Shown: piece by piece, positions 52,358-60,932 of the stretch
Numbering within the stretch: the stretch's first letter is position 1
Layout of the letters: each line of letters begins with the position of its first letter
Source: Alistipes sp. An66
Lineage (GTDB): Bacteria; Bacteroidota; Bacteroidia; Bacteroidales; Rikenellaceae
Direction of reading: 5' to 3'
Assembly: GCF_002161445.1 (NCBI RefSeq)
Contig: NZ_NFHT01000006.1
Span: forward strand, 104,749-168,748
Length of the DNA: 64,000 nucleotides
Translations under genes and position numbers: made by a program
Notes under the pieces: generated by a model
What the model saw: the letters and a program-made list of their open reading frames with translations, nothing else
The model's database searches: none
What the model was told of the DNA's origin: nothing

Positions 52358-53371
52358 ATGGCAGGATCGAATTTCGTGGATTACGTCAAGATTTTCGCCC
52401 GTTCGGGACACGGCGGCGCGGGCTCGGCACACTTCCGGCGCGAGAAGTTCGTGGCCTTCGGGGGCCCGGACGGCGGCGACGGCGGCAAGGGGGGCAGCAT
52501 CGTGCTGGTGGGCGACAAACAGTACTGGACGCTGATCCACCTGAAATACCAGCGCCACCAGTTCGCCGAGGACGGCGAGAACGGCTCCGGGGCGCGCTCT
52601 TCGGGCAAGGATGCGAAGGACATCGTGATTCCGGTACCGCTGGGCACGGTGGCGCGGCGCGTGGTGGAGCTGGAGGACGGCACGACGACGCTCGAACCGG
52701 TGGGGGAGGTGACCGAAGACGGCGAGCGCCTCGTCCTGCTGAAAGGGGGGCGCGGCGGCCTCGGGAACTGGCACTTCAAGAGCGCCACGAACCAGACGCC
52801 GCGCTATGCGCAGCCGGGCGAGGAGGGCGACGAAGGGGCCTTCGTGCTGGAATTGAAGGTGCTGGCAGACGTCGGGCTGGTAGGGTTCCCGAATGCGGGG
52901 AAATCGACGCTGCTGTCGGTTGTCTCGGCGGCGAAGCCCAAGATCGCGAACTACGCCTTCACGACGCTGGAACCGAATCTGGGGATCGTCGAGGTGCGCG
53001 ACCACAAGTCGTTCGTGATGGCCGACATTCCGGGGATCATCGAGGGTGCGCACGAAGGCCGGGGTCTGGGTACGCGCTTTCTGCGGCATATCGAACGCAA
53101 CTCGGTGCTGTTGTTCATGATTCCGGCCGACAGCGACGACATCCGGCGGGACTACGACATCCTGCTGGGCGAGCTGACCCAGTATAACCCCGAGCTGCTG
53201 GACAAGGAGCGGCTGCTGGCTGTCACGAAGTGCGACATGCTGGACGAGGAGCTGATGGCGGAGATGCGCACACACCTGCCGGAGGGTGTTCCGTCGGTAT
53301 TTATCTCCTCCGTTTCGGGTCTGAACATCCGGACGCTGAAAGACATGCTCTGGGAGGCGCTGCAACGGTAA
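52358..53371 (+). CDS. obgE: GTPase ObgE/CgtA
   Basis: Obg is a conserved GTPase in 50S ribosome assembly and stress signalling. The 337-residue protein has the glycine-rich Obg fold ([36 protein letters not shown]), G1 GFPNAGKS (about 169-176), G3 [17 protein letters not shown]4 TKCD and G5 ISSVSG. The optional C-terminal OCT domain is absent, as is common in this phylum. Start at 52358 matches the [10 protein letters not shown] family start. Confidence 0.96.
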   Translation: MAGSNFVDYVKIFARSGHGGAGSAHFRREKFVAFGGPDGGDGGKGGSIVLVGDKQYWTLIHLKYQRHQFAEDGENGSGARSSGKDAKDIVIPVPLGTVARRVVELEDGTTTLEPVGEVTEDGERLVLLKGGRGGLGNWHFKSATNQTPRYAQPGEEGDEGAFVLELKVLADVGLVGFPNAGKSTLLSVVSAAKPKIANYAFTTLEPNLGIVEVRDHKSFVMADIPGIIEGAHEGRGLGTRFLRHIERNSVLLFMIPADSDDIRRDYDILLGELTQYNPELLDKERLLAVTKCDMLDEELMAEMRTHLPEGVPSVFISSVSGLNIRTLKDMLWEALQR

Positions 53372-53386
53372 GCCGTCGGCATCGCC

Positions 53387-54247
53387 TCACGATTCCGGGT
53401 CTGCGTTTGTTCCGACCTCGGCCTTTTCGGCGACGGCGTCGCCGAACCCCCCCCCTTCGTAAAGGAACCTTTCTCCTTCTGTAACAGGGAATTCCTTTTC
53501 CCGGAAGGTGACCCGGAGGGTGTATTTTCCTCCGAAATAATCGATCACGCCGGTCAGGGCGCCGTCGCCTTCGGGCAGCGGTTCGGTTCCGTAGTAGCAA
53601 CTCCACAGGGTCCTGACGAAGAATCGGTTTCCGTCGGAATCGACGATTTCGCGTTCGGTGGAGACGAGACGCCCGGTTTCGGGATCGGTATCGCACCATG
53701 CGGCTCCGGTTTCGACGAAGCGTACCCCTTCGAACCGCACGCGGGTGTCGACGTGACGTTCCGTCACCTCCCCGAAGCGCAGGATCCGTATCCGGGGCTC
53801 CGTTTCTGCTGTACCGACCGTGCGGAGATAGCGATCGATCTCCTCTTCGGGAATTTCACCGGGTTTTCCGTCGTCGCCGGGTTCCGTTCCGATCTCGATT
53901 TTGCCACCGTAATCGCAGAGCGATAGTCCGTTGCATCGGATCTCCACGATGGCTCCGAACGGGAATCGGTCGGCGAGCTGCTGGCTTTCGATGGCGACGG
54001 TGATTCCGCCCGTATCGTCCTGGATGATGATCTCACGTAGGAACTCTCCGTACAGATCGTTTGCGACGACTTCGCCGCAAATGGTCGCATCGCGGGCGAT
54101 GAGTGCGGAAGCAGCTCCGTCGCAGAGGGTTTTGAGCCCGGCGATCGAGATGCGGGTTGCTTCGGGAGTTTGGTCGAAACGGGGTTCGGAGGAGCTGTCG
54201 CACCCGACGGCCAGCAGCAGGCTAATGCACGCAATCGTTTTCATCAC
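53387..54247 (-). CDS. DUF5689 lipoprotein with a G9 tract near its end
   Basis: A 286-residue lipoprotein (CISLLLAVGC, Cys16). The body is a DUF5689 OB-like beta-rich domain: AGLKTLCDGAASALIARDATICGEVVAND and IIIQDDTGGITVAIES. It ends after a run of nine G that encodes GGG (53455-53447), where slippage would change only the last about 20 residues. It overlaps the next paralogue by 26 bases. Function unknown; probably surface or periplasmic. Confidence 0.82.
   Translation of the reverse strand: MMKTIACISLLLAVGCDSSSEPRFDQTPEATRISIAGLKTLCDGAASALIARDATICGEVVANDLYGEFLREIIIQDDTGGITVAIESQQLADRFPFGAIVEIRCNGLSLCDYGGKIEIGTEPGDDGKPGEIPEEEIDRYLRTVGTAETEPRIRILRFGEVTERHVDTRVRFEGVRFVETGAAWCDTDPETGRLVSTEREIVDSDGNRFFVRTLWSCYYGTEPLPEGDGALTGVIDYFGGKYTLRVTFREKEFPVTEGERFLYEGGGFGDAVAEKAEVGTNADPES
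53447..53455 (-). repeat. G9 homopolymer inside a DUF5689 lipoprotein gene
   Basis: Nine G on the coding strand, in frame as three Gly codons (LYEGGGFGD), 22 codons before the stop. Confidence 0.65.
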
Positions 54248-55013
54248 GGAGTTTCAGCAGGAATCGTCCCTCGCCGGTGTTGTCGTATTGCAGGATGCCG
54301 GTCAGCGCGACCTCGCCTACGGGCACGTCGTTTCCGGCGAATGCGGCATAGTTGCGCACGTAGGTGCAGACGGAGTTTCCATCCTTGTCGGAGAAGTTTT
54401 TGTATCCGCTCCAAGCGCTTTCCGCGAGCTCTTCGGGGTCGTAATGCAGCCCTTCGATCCGGACCAGGGTTCCGCACCGTCCGACCGTTAGTTCCGGGAT
54501 GCTCATCGGTGTGGGGACCAGGGGAAGGATGCGTTCGGATGTTCGGACGAGAATCCGGTCCAGTTCGGCTTTTGAACCGATGTAGTCTGTATCGTACCCG
54601 CTTCCGGGCGCGGGCGCCTTTCCGACCTGGAGGACGCCGCGGCTTTCGGCCACGGTGAGTCCTTTCAGGTGGAGCGCCACGCGGCATCCGATCGGGAAAT
54701 CGTTGTGCAGGCGGTCGATTCCGGCCATGATTTCGAGTGCCGCGCCATTCTCCTCGATGCAGATCGTGCGGTAGAAGTTCTGCGCCTGATCGGAGGAGAT
54801 GACGACTCCGGCGACGGCGATGTCGGTCTCCACGACGAACGGAGTTCCGAGAAATCGGTCTTTGAGTCCGGCGATGGTCTGGGTGACGGACTCTTCGGTC
54901 TGCGAGGGGTCCGGACTGCGGAATCCGCTGTCGTAGCACCCCGTTGCCGCAAGAGCCGTCAGCGCGGCGATTGCGGCAGCCTTCGGGAGGGATCTGCGGC
55001 AGAGCGGGATCAT
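54222..55013 (-). CDS. DUF5689 lipoprotein, upstream paralogue
   Basis: A 263-residue lipoprotein (IAALTALAATGC, Cys26) with the same DUF5689 architecture as the downstream gene: QTIAGLKDRFLGTPFVVETDIAVAGVVISS and CIEENGAALEIMAGI. Its stop lies 26 bases inside the next gene, so the two are translationally linked and probably act together. Ends RFLLKLRDENDCVH. Confidence 0.82.
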   Translation of the reverse strand: MIPLCRRSLPKAAAIAALTALAATGCYDSGFRSPDPSQTEESVTQTIAGLKDRFLGTPFVVETDIAVAGVVISSDQAQNFYRTICIEENGAALEIMAGIDRLHNDFPIGCRVALHLKGLTVAESRGVLQVGKAPAPGSGYDTDYIGSKAELDRILVRTSERILPLVPTPMSIPELTVGRCGTLVRIEGLHYDPEELAESAWSGYKNFSDKDGNSVCTYVRNYAAFAGNDVPVGEVALTGILQYDNTGEGRFLLKLRDENDCVH

Positions 55014-55040
55014 TTTCGGCGAACGACGGGGGGCGCGGGG

Positions 55041-56264
55041 TCAGGCCTCGATTCTCGAATCCTTCAGGCCGAGGAAATAGAGTATTCCGTCGAGCCCGAT
55101 GGTCGAGATGGACTGACGGGCCGTGGCCTTGACTTTCGGTTTTGCATGGAACGCGATGCCGAGTCCCGCGAGGTTGAGCATCGGGAGGTCGTTGGCTCCG
55201 TCTCCGACGGCGACGGACTGTGCGATGTTGATCGACTCGAACTGGCAGAGCAGACGGAGGAGTTCGGCCTTTCGGCGACCGTCGACGATCTCGCCGACGT
55301 ATCGTCCGGTGAGTTTTCCGTTTTCGATTTCGAGTTCGTTGGCGTATACGTAGTCGAACCCGAATTTCTGGCGGAGGTAGTTTCCGAAGTAGGTGAATCC
55401 TCCGGATAGGATGGCGGTTTTGTATCCGACCCGTTTGAGGATGGTCATCATCCGTTCGAGTCCTTCGGTGATGGGGAGGTTGCGAGCGATCTCCTCCATG
55501 ACGGATACGTCGAGACCTTTGAGCAGGGCGACGCGCTGTGTGAAGCTTTCGCGGAAGTCGATTTCGCCGCGCATGGCGCTGGCGGTGATTTCGCGGACGC
55601 GGTCGCCGACTCCGGCGCGTTCGGCGAGTTCGTCGATGACTTCGGTTTCGATGAGCGTGGAGTCCATGTCGAAGCAGATCAGGCGGCGGCTTCGGCGGTA
55701 GATGTCATCCTTCTGGAAGGAGACGTCGAGTCCGATTTCGGAGAGGTTCATGAATCCCTCCTGCATGGTGCTTCGCTCCTCGTCGGAGAGCGAACCGCGC
55801 ACGGAGAGTTCGATGCAGGACTTTGCGGCGCGGTTGTCCTCTTTGAGGGGCATTCGTCCGGTGAGTCGTTTGATGGCGTCGATGTTGAGTCCGTGTTCGG
55901 CGACGACCTTCGTGACTTCGGCGATGTGTCGGGCGGTTACGGTTCGACCGAGGAGGGTGATGATGTATCGGTTTTTGCCCTGTCTTCCGACCCAGTCGTT
56001 GTACTTCTCCTCGGAGATGGGCGTGAAACGGATCATGACTCCGAGTTCGGAGGCCTTGAAGAGGAGCTCCTTCATGATGAATCCGGACTTGTCGGACGTG
56101 GTTTTGATGAGGATTCCGAGCGTGAGCGACTGATGGATGTTGGCCTGTCCGATGTCGAGGATGAAAGCGTCGTATCGGGCGAGGATTTCGGTCAGCGAGG
56201 AGGTCATGCCGGGCTTGTCCTCTCCGGAGATGTTTATCTGAATGATTTCGACGTTGTTCTGCAT
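55041..56264 (-). CDS. serB: Phosphoserine phosphatase with ACT domains
   Basis: Last step of serine synthesis. The 407-residue protein has two N-terminal ACT domains (residues about 5-75 and 95-170), which usually bind serine as inhibitor, then a HAD phosphatase: motif I FDMDSTLIE (about 196-204), motif II SGGFTYF (about 284-290) and motif III GDGANDLPML (about 353-362). The ATG at 56264 gives the compact ACT start. Minus-strand -7 box TAACTTTG is at 56316-56309. Confidence 0.95.
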   Translation of the reverse strand: MQNNVEIIQINISGEDKPGMTSSLTEILARYDAFILDIGQANIHQSLTLGILIKTTSDKSGFIMKELLFKASELGVMIRFTPISEEKYNDWVGRQGKNRYIITLLGRTVTARHIAEVTKVVAEHGLNIDAIKRLTGRMPLKEDNRAAKSCIELSVRGSLSDEERSTMQEGFMNLSEIGLDVSFQKDDIYRRSRRLICFDMDSTLIETEVIDELAERAGVGDRVREITASAMRGEIDFRESFTQRVALLKGLDVSVMEEIARNLPITEGLERMMTILKRVGYKTAILSGGFTYFGNYLRQKFGFDYVYANELEIENGKLTGRYVGEIVDGRRKAELLRLLCQFESINIAQSVAVGDGANDLPMLNLAGLGIAFHAKPKVKATARQSISTIGLDGILYFLGLKDSRIEA

Positions 56265-56308
56265 GGTTTGACGAAGGGTGTTTTGGGCGTTTCGGTAAAA
56301 AGCATAGA

Positions 56309-56316
56309 CAAAGTTA
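56309..56316 (-). promoter_or_regulatory. -7 box of serB
   Basis: TAACTTTG on the minus strand, 44 bases upstream of the serB ATG. Confidence 0.45.
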
Positions 56317-56391
56317 ATAAAGTTCTGCTTTTTTTGGCTATTTTTGTGCGATAAAAGAGGGAACCGGGAGATCAAAAGCGTATTTCGGACG

Positions 56392-56399
56392 TATTTTTG
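56392..56399 (+). promoter_or_regulatory. -7 box of the MscS-type channel gene
   Basis: TATTTTTG followed by CAG, 27 bases before the ATG at 56427. Confidence 0.45.
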
Positions 56400-56426
56400 C
56401 AGCCCGTACCCCAAACGACAGGAACC

Positions 56427-57341
56427 ATGTGGACATTATTTGCAACCGATACTCCCGCGGCGCCGCTCATGGTGCCGGACAGCGTCCAGAAGGCGAAGTT
56501 TGCGGAGACCGTCAACCGCCTGATGAATTTGGATTTCAGTGAGATTTCGCGCAATCTGCTGTCGGAGGCGCTGTGGGTTGTTATCAAGATCGTGATTGCG
56601 CTGGTTGTTTACTACCTCGGGCGGTGGGTTCTTCGTCGGCTGATCCGGCTGCTGGACGTGGCGATGGAGCGGCGCAACGTGGACCAGTCGCTTCGGGCCT
56701 TTTCGCGGAGTTCGGTCCGTGCGGTCTTCACGCTGCTGCTGATTCTGATCGTTGTATCGACGCTTGGTGTGAACGTGACGTCGCTGATTGCGGTGGCTTC
56801 GGCGGCGACGCTGGCCATCGGTATGGCGTTGAGCGGCACGGCGCAGAACTTTGCGGGCGGGGTTATGATCCTCTTGATGAAGCCCTACCGGGTGGGGGAC
56901 TACATTTCGGCGCAGGGACAGTCGGGCACGGTCCGGGAGATCAAACTCTTCTCGACGGTGATCACGACGACGGACAACCAGACGATCTACATTCCGAACA
57001 ACTCGATCGCGACGGCGATCATCGACAACTACTCGACGGCCGAGCTTCGGCGTGTGGACTGGACGGTCGGGATCTCCTACGGCGACGATGTGGATACGGC
57101 CCGGAGTGTGATTCTGGGGATGCTGAACGGCGATGCGCGGATTCTTCCGGACCCGGCTCCGGTGGTGTGGGTTGCGGCGCTGGCGGACAGTTCGGTGAAC
57201 CTGACGATCCGGGTGTGGACGCGGAACGAGGATTACTGGGCGGTTTTTTTCGAATACAACGAACGCTTCTACAAGGAGCTTCCGAAGGCGGGGATCAACT
57301 TCCCGTTCCCGCAGATGGACGTGCATGTGAAGAATGATTGA
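56427..57341 (+). CDS. Small-conductance mechanosensitive channel (MscS family)
   Basis: A 304-residue inner-membrane channel that opens under turgor. Three membrane helices lie in the first 140 residues (WVVIKIVIALVVYYLGRWVL; RAVFTLLLILIVVSTLGV; then TM3 with SAATLAIGMALSGTAQNFAGG VMILL, the Gly/Ala-rich pore helix). The beta domain has FSTVITTTDNQTIYIPNNS and the C-terminal PAPVVWVAALADSSVNLTIRVW. Typical MscS core length; no extra domains. Two small genes follow on the same strand. Confidence 0.93.
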   Translation: MWTLFATDTPAAPLMVPDSVQKAKFAETVNRLMNLDFSEISRNLLSEALWVVIKIVIALVVYYLGRWVLRRLIRLLDVAMERRNVDQSLRAFSRSSVRAVFTLLLILIVVSTLGVNVTSLIAVASAATLAIGMALSGTAQNFAGGVMILLMKPYRVGDYISAQGQSGTVREIKLFSTVITTTDNQTIYIPNNSIATAIIDNYSTAELRRVDWTVGISYGDDVDTARSVILGMLNGDARILPDPAPVVWVAALADSSVNLTIRVWTRNEDYWAVFFEYNERFYKELPKAGINFPFPQMDVHVKND

Positions 57342-57398
57342 CGGAGGTCTGATACCTCCGCGGACCAATAGGAAATAGAACCAAATCAAGAAGAAACT

Positions 57399-57821
57399 AT
57401 GGAATTGAAAGAGATTCTGGCCATTTCGGGCCAGCCGGGGTTGTATAAGTACGTGGCGCAGTCGACGCGCGGCGTGATCGTGGAGTCGCTGCTGGACGGT
57501 CGCCGGATGAACGCTTCGGCGAATGCGCGGGTGAGTGCGCTGTCGGAGATTTCGATGTTCACCGAGGGTGACGACATCGCGCTGGCGGATGTTTTCACAC
57601 GGATTTACGAACATACGGGCGGCAAGACGGCCATCGACCCGAAGTCGTCGCCCGAGGCGTTGAAGGCGGCCTTTGCGGAGGTTCTTCCGGAGTACGACCG
57701 GGAGCGGGTGCATGTTTCGGACATCAAGAAATGCTTTTCGTGGTATAACCTGCTGGTGAGCGTGGGCTTCACGGAGTTCAAGCTTCCGGTCGAGGAGGAT
57801 GCGGCTGCGGAGCAGCAATAA
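57399..57821 (+). CDS. DUF5606 domain protein
   Basis: A 140-residue cytoplasmic protein conserved in Bacteroidota: MELKEILAISGQPGLYKYVAQ, SLLDGRRMNASANARVSALS, FTEGDDIALADVF and SDIKKCFSWYNLLV. Function unknown. It lies 18 bases upstream of mgsA and probably shares its message. Confidence 0.85.
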   Translation: MELKEILAISGQPGLYKYVAQSTRGVIVESLLDGRRMNASANARVSALSEISMFTEGDDIALADVFTRIYEHTGGKTAIDPKSSPEALKAAFAEVLPEYDRERVHVSDIKKCFSWYNLLVSVGFTEFKLPVEEDAAAEQQ

Positions 57822-57839
57822 ACTTGTCATTGGAATCGT

Positions 57840-58331
57840 ATGGAAAGTCGGATGAAACGGGTTCTGGCGCTGGTTGCGCACGACAACATGAAGCGCGACC
57901 TGGCGGAGTGGGTGGACTGGAACAGCGACAAGTTGGGCCGCCACCATCTGGTGTGTACGGGAACGACGGGCAAGATGGTCGAGAAGACGCTTCGGGACCA
58001 TCGTGCGGAGCATGAGGCCGCGGAAGGCACGGCCCCGGATTTGGAGATCACGCTGTTGAAATCGGGTCCGCTGGGGGGCGACCAGCAGTTGGGGTCGATG
58101 ATTGCCGACGGAAAGATCCATGCGTTGATCTTCTTCTGGGATCCGATGTCGGCGCAGCCGCATGATGTGGATGTGAAGGCGCTGCTTCGTCTGGCGACGC
58201 TGTATAACGTTCCGACGGCGGTGAACCGCTCTTCGGCGGACTTTCTGATCTCGTCGCCGCTGTTCGAGGACGACGACTACAAGCCGGAGGTGAAGGACTA
58301 TAAGGCTTACATCGAACGGGTTCTGAAATAG
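57840..58331 (+). CDS. mgsA: Methylglyoxal synthase
   Basis: Converts dihydroxyacetone phosphate to methylglyoxal and phosphate, a bypass that relieves sugar-phosphate stress. The 163-residue length is normal. Motifs: ALVAHDNMKRDLAEWVDWN, CTGTTGKMVE, the catalytic Asp in LLKSGPLGGDQQLGSMI, and FFWDPMSAQPHDVDVKALLR. Both ATGs at 57840 and 57852 are possible starts. Confidence 0.95.
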   Translation: MESRMKRVLALVAHDNMKRDLAEWVDWNSDKLGRHHLVCTGTTGKMVEKTLRDHRAEHEAAEGTAPDLEITLLKSGPLGGDQQLGSMIADGKIHALIFFWDPMSAQPHDVDVKALLRLATLYNVPTAVNRSSADFLISSPLFEDDDYKPEVKDYKAYIERVLK

Positions 58332-58435
58332 GCGCCGGGGCGGGGAAAAATCCAGCCGGGGCCGGGAGATATCCGGAAAAGTTCTGCTGGACCGGCTCCC
58401 TGCCGACATTCCGTCCGGATCGTTCCATGTATTAG

Positions 58436-58466
58436 AAAATCCATCCGTACTCGGATGGATTTTTTT
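58436..58466. terminator. Bidirectional terminator between mgsA and dusB
   Basis: 12-bp stem (AAAATCCATCCG and complement), TACT loop, T7 tract, located between convergent genes. Confidence 0.92.
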
Positions 58467-58503
58467 GTACCTTTTGTTTCCGGTCCGGACCGCCGGCCCG
58501 GTG

Positions 58504-59526
58504 TCAGAGATCGTGGGAGAGGGGTGCGGGCACGGCCCGGGAGAGATCATACCCGCCCCAGCGCTCGGCCACGCAGTCGAGCGTGGCGAAGAGTTCGTCG
58601 ATGTCGAGCGACGTGACGAGTTTCAGGCGTGTGGACTTGAAGTCGGGCAACCCCTTGAAGTAGTTGGTGAGATGTCGCCTCATTTCGAGAATCCCGACAT
58701 GAGGGCCCTTGATTTCGAGCGACTTGCGGAGATGCTCCTTGGCGATGGCGACGCGCTCCACGACCGACGGCTGGGGCAGGATCTCTCCCGTAGCGAGGAA
58801 ATGCTTGATTTCGCGGAAGATCCAGGGGCGGCCGTAGGTGGCGCGCCCGATCATCACGCCGTCGACGCCGTATCGGTCGAACATCTCGCGGGCCTTGGGC
58901 CCCGAGTCGACGTCTCCGTTTCCGATGATGGGGATGCGGATGGCGGGGTTGTTCTTGACGGCGCCGATGAGGGTCCAGTCGGCCTCTCCGCGGTACATCT
59001 GGGCGCGGGTGCGTCCGTGAATGGTGAGCGCGGCGATCCCGACGTCCTGCAAGCGGAGCGCGATCTCCCCGATGTTCTTCGAATTGTCGTCCCATCCGAG
59101 GCGGGTCTTGACCGTCACGGGGGTATGTACTGCCCGGACGATCTGTCGGGTCATTTCGACCATGAGGTCGGGGTTGCGCATCATGCCGGAGCCGGCTCCG
59201 CGCCCGGCGATCTTCTTCACCGGGCATCCGAAATTGATGTCGATGATGTCGGGTCGGGCGGCTTCGGCCATGCGTGCGGCCTCGACCATGGGCTCGATCA
59301 GATGGCCGTAGATCTGGATGCCGACGGGCCGTTCGGCGTCGTCGATTTCGAGTTTTTTGAGCGACTTGGCGGCGTCGCGGATCAGCCCGTCGGAGGAGAT
59401 GAATTCGGTGTATACGACATCGGCGCCGAAGCGTTTGCACATGTATCGGAACGAGGGGTCGGTGACGTCCTCCATGGGTGCGAGCAGCAGGGGCTGTTCT
59501 CCGAGGTCTATGTCGGCGATTTTCAT
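58504..59526 (-). CDS. dusB: tRNA-dihydrouridine synthase DusB
   Basis: FMN-dependent reduction of uridines in tRNA. The 340-residue protein shows LAPMEDVTDPSFRYMCKRFG, the catalytic cysteine in DINFGCPVKKIAGRGAGSGM (about 93-112), VKTRLGWDDNSKN, and IHGRTRAQMYRGEADW, GNGDVDSG. The ATG overlaps the stop of the upstream CorC-type gene as ATGA. Confidence 0.95.
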   Translation of the reverse strand: MKIADIDLGEQPLLLAPMEDVTDPSFRYMCKRFGADVVYTEFISSDGLIRDAAKSLKKLEIDDAERPVGIQIYGHLIEPMVEAARMAEAARPDIIDINFGCPVKKIAGRGAGSGMMRNPDLMVEMTRQIVRAVHTPVTVKTRLGWDDNSKNIGEIALRLQDVGIAALTIHGRTRAQMYRGEADWTLIGAVKNNPAIRIPIIGNGDVDSGPKAREMFDRYGVDGVMIGRATYGRPWIFREIKHFLATGEILPQPSVVERVAIAKEHLRKSLEIKGPHVGILEMRRHLTNYFKGLPDFKSTRLKLVTSLDIDELFATLDCVAERWGGYDLSRAVPAPLSHDL

Positions 59527-60806
59527 GCTTCTTCGGGTTCTTGCGGACGGTGGGTGACGAGTATTTTGTCGATTCGGGCTCCGTCCATGTCGACGATTTC
59601 GAACGAGAAACCGCACCATTCGAGTTTTTCGCCCGTTGCGGGGATATGTCCGAGCAGGTCGAGGATCAGACCGCTGACGGTGTTGTAGGCATTGGCGGGG
59701 AAGTCGTCCTCGACGCCGAACGCGGCGAGGAAGTCGTAGAAGGGGCACTGCCCGTCGACGAGTGCGCTACCGTCGTCGCGTCGCACGATGTCGGGTTCCT
59801 CGCGGGGGTCGGGGAGTTCGCCGACGAGCGCCTCGAAGATGTCTTTGAGGGTGATGATTCCGCGGGTGACACCGAATTCGTCGCAGATGATTCCGTACCC
59901 GAGCTGTTCGCTGCGGAGCTGTTCGAGGGCGTTGTAGACTTCGAACTCCTCGTGGAAGAATTTTCCGGGAGTGATCAGTTTTCGGATGTCGAATCCGGGC
60001 TCGGCCAGATGGAGGAAGAGGTCTTTGAGGTAGACCACGCCGAGGATCCTGTCGAGGCTTCCGTCGCCGACGGGGTAACGGTTGTGGGGGGCCTGCGCGA
60101 CGATTCCGTGAATCTGTTCGGGCGTCATGGCGACGTCGATCCATGCGATTTCGCTGCGGTGGGTCATGATCGACTTGACGGTCCGGTCCCCGAGCGAGAA
60201 GACGCGTCCGACGATCTGCTGTTCGACCTGCTGCACCTCGCCGTCCTCGGCACCCTCCTGGATGATGGATCGGATTTCGGCCTCTGTGACCTTGCTTCCG
60301 GACTCCCGGAGCCCCAGCAGCCGGGTCACGGCGGCGGTGCTTTTTGCGAGGAGCCAGACGAAGGGCGAGGCGATGGCAGCGAGGAGTCCCATGGGGCGCG
60401 CTACGATCTTTGCGGCGCGTTCTGCGGCGTTCATGCCGATGCGTTTGGGGACGAGTTCGCCGAAGATGATGGTCAGGTAGGTGACGACGATGACGATGGC
60501 GACCTGTGCGATGACGGTTGCCGTCCGGACGGGTATTCCGAGGGTGGCGAGGCTGGTTCCGAACCTGGCGGCGAGGGTATCTCCGGAGTAGATACCGGTA
60601 AGGATTCCGATCAGGGTGATTCCGATCTGCACGGTGGATAGGAATCGGTCGGGGTCTTTGGCGAGTTTGAGGGCTTTTCGTGCACCTTTGCTGCCCTGCC
60701 GGGCCTGCATTTCGAGGTTCGACTTCCGGGCGGAGACGAGAGCCATTTCGGACATGGCGAATACTCCGTTGAGGAGGATCAGGATGACGATGATGAGAAT
60801 TTCCAT
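59523..60806 (-). CDS. CNNM/CorC (HlyC) family transport protein
   Basis: A 427-residue membrane protein of the CNNM/CorC group, thought to mediate magnesium or cobalt efflux. The DUF21 membrane domain covers about 1-190 (MEILIIVILILLNGVFAMSE; QIGITLIGILTGIYSGDTL), then two CBS domains (about 205-320, VKSIMTHRSEIAWIDV, YGIICDEFGVTRGIITLKD) and a C-terminal CorC_HlyC domain. Start at 60806 fits the family. A full minus-strand promoter (TTTG 60864-60861, 20 nt, TATCTTTG 60840-60833) precedes it; it likely drives dusB too. Confidence 0.9.
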   Translation of the reverse strand: MEILIIVILILLNGVFAMSEMALVSARKSNLEMQARQGSKGARKALKLAKDPDRFLSTVQIGITLIGILTGIYSGDTLAARFGTSLATLGIPVRTATVIAQVAIVIVVTYLTIIFGELVPKRIGMNAAERAAKIVARPMGLLAAIASPFVWLLAKSTAAVTRLLGLRESGSKVTEAEIRSIIQEGAEDGEVQQVEQQIVGRVFSLGDRTVKSIMTHRSEIAWIDVAMTPEQIHGIVAQAPHNRYPVGDGSLDRILGVVYLKDLFLHLAEPGFDIRKLITPGKFFHEEFEVYNALEQLRSEQLGYGIICDEFGVTRGIITLKDIFEALVGELPDPREEPDIVRRDDGSALVDGQCPFYDFLAAFGVEDDFPANAYNTVSGLILDLLGHIPATGEKLEWCGFSFEIVDMDGARIDKILVTHRPQEPEEA

Positions 60807-60832
60807 GTGTCGGTTCGGGGTATTTCGGAAGA

Positions 60833-60864
60833 CAAAGATAATGCAAGCGGAGCGAAAAGCCAAA
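60833..60864 (-). promoter_or_regulatory. Promoter of the CorC-type gene and dusB
   Basis: Minus strand TTTG 60864-60861, 20-nt spacer, TATCTTTG 60840-60833, 27 bases upstream of the ATG: full consensus. Confidence 0.75.
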
Positions 60865-60904
60865 AGAAAGGGGTGCAGGCGATTGGTTATTCGGTGAAAA
60901 GCGT

Positions 60905-60912
60905 TAAATTTG
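60905..60912 (+). promoter_or_regulatory. -7 box of argS
   Basis: TAAATTTG followed by CGG, 20 bases before the argS ATG. It lies back to back with the CorC promoter. Confidence 0.5.
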
Positions 60913-60932
60913 CGGTCGAAAATCAAAAGGAC

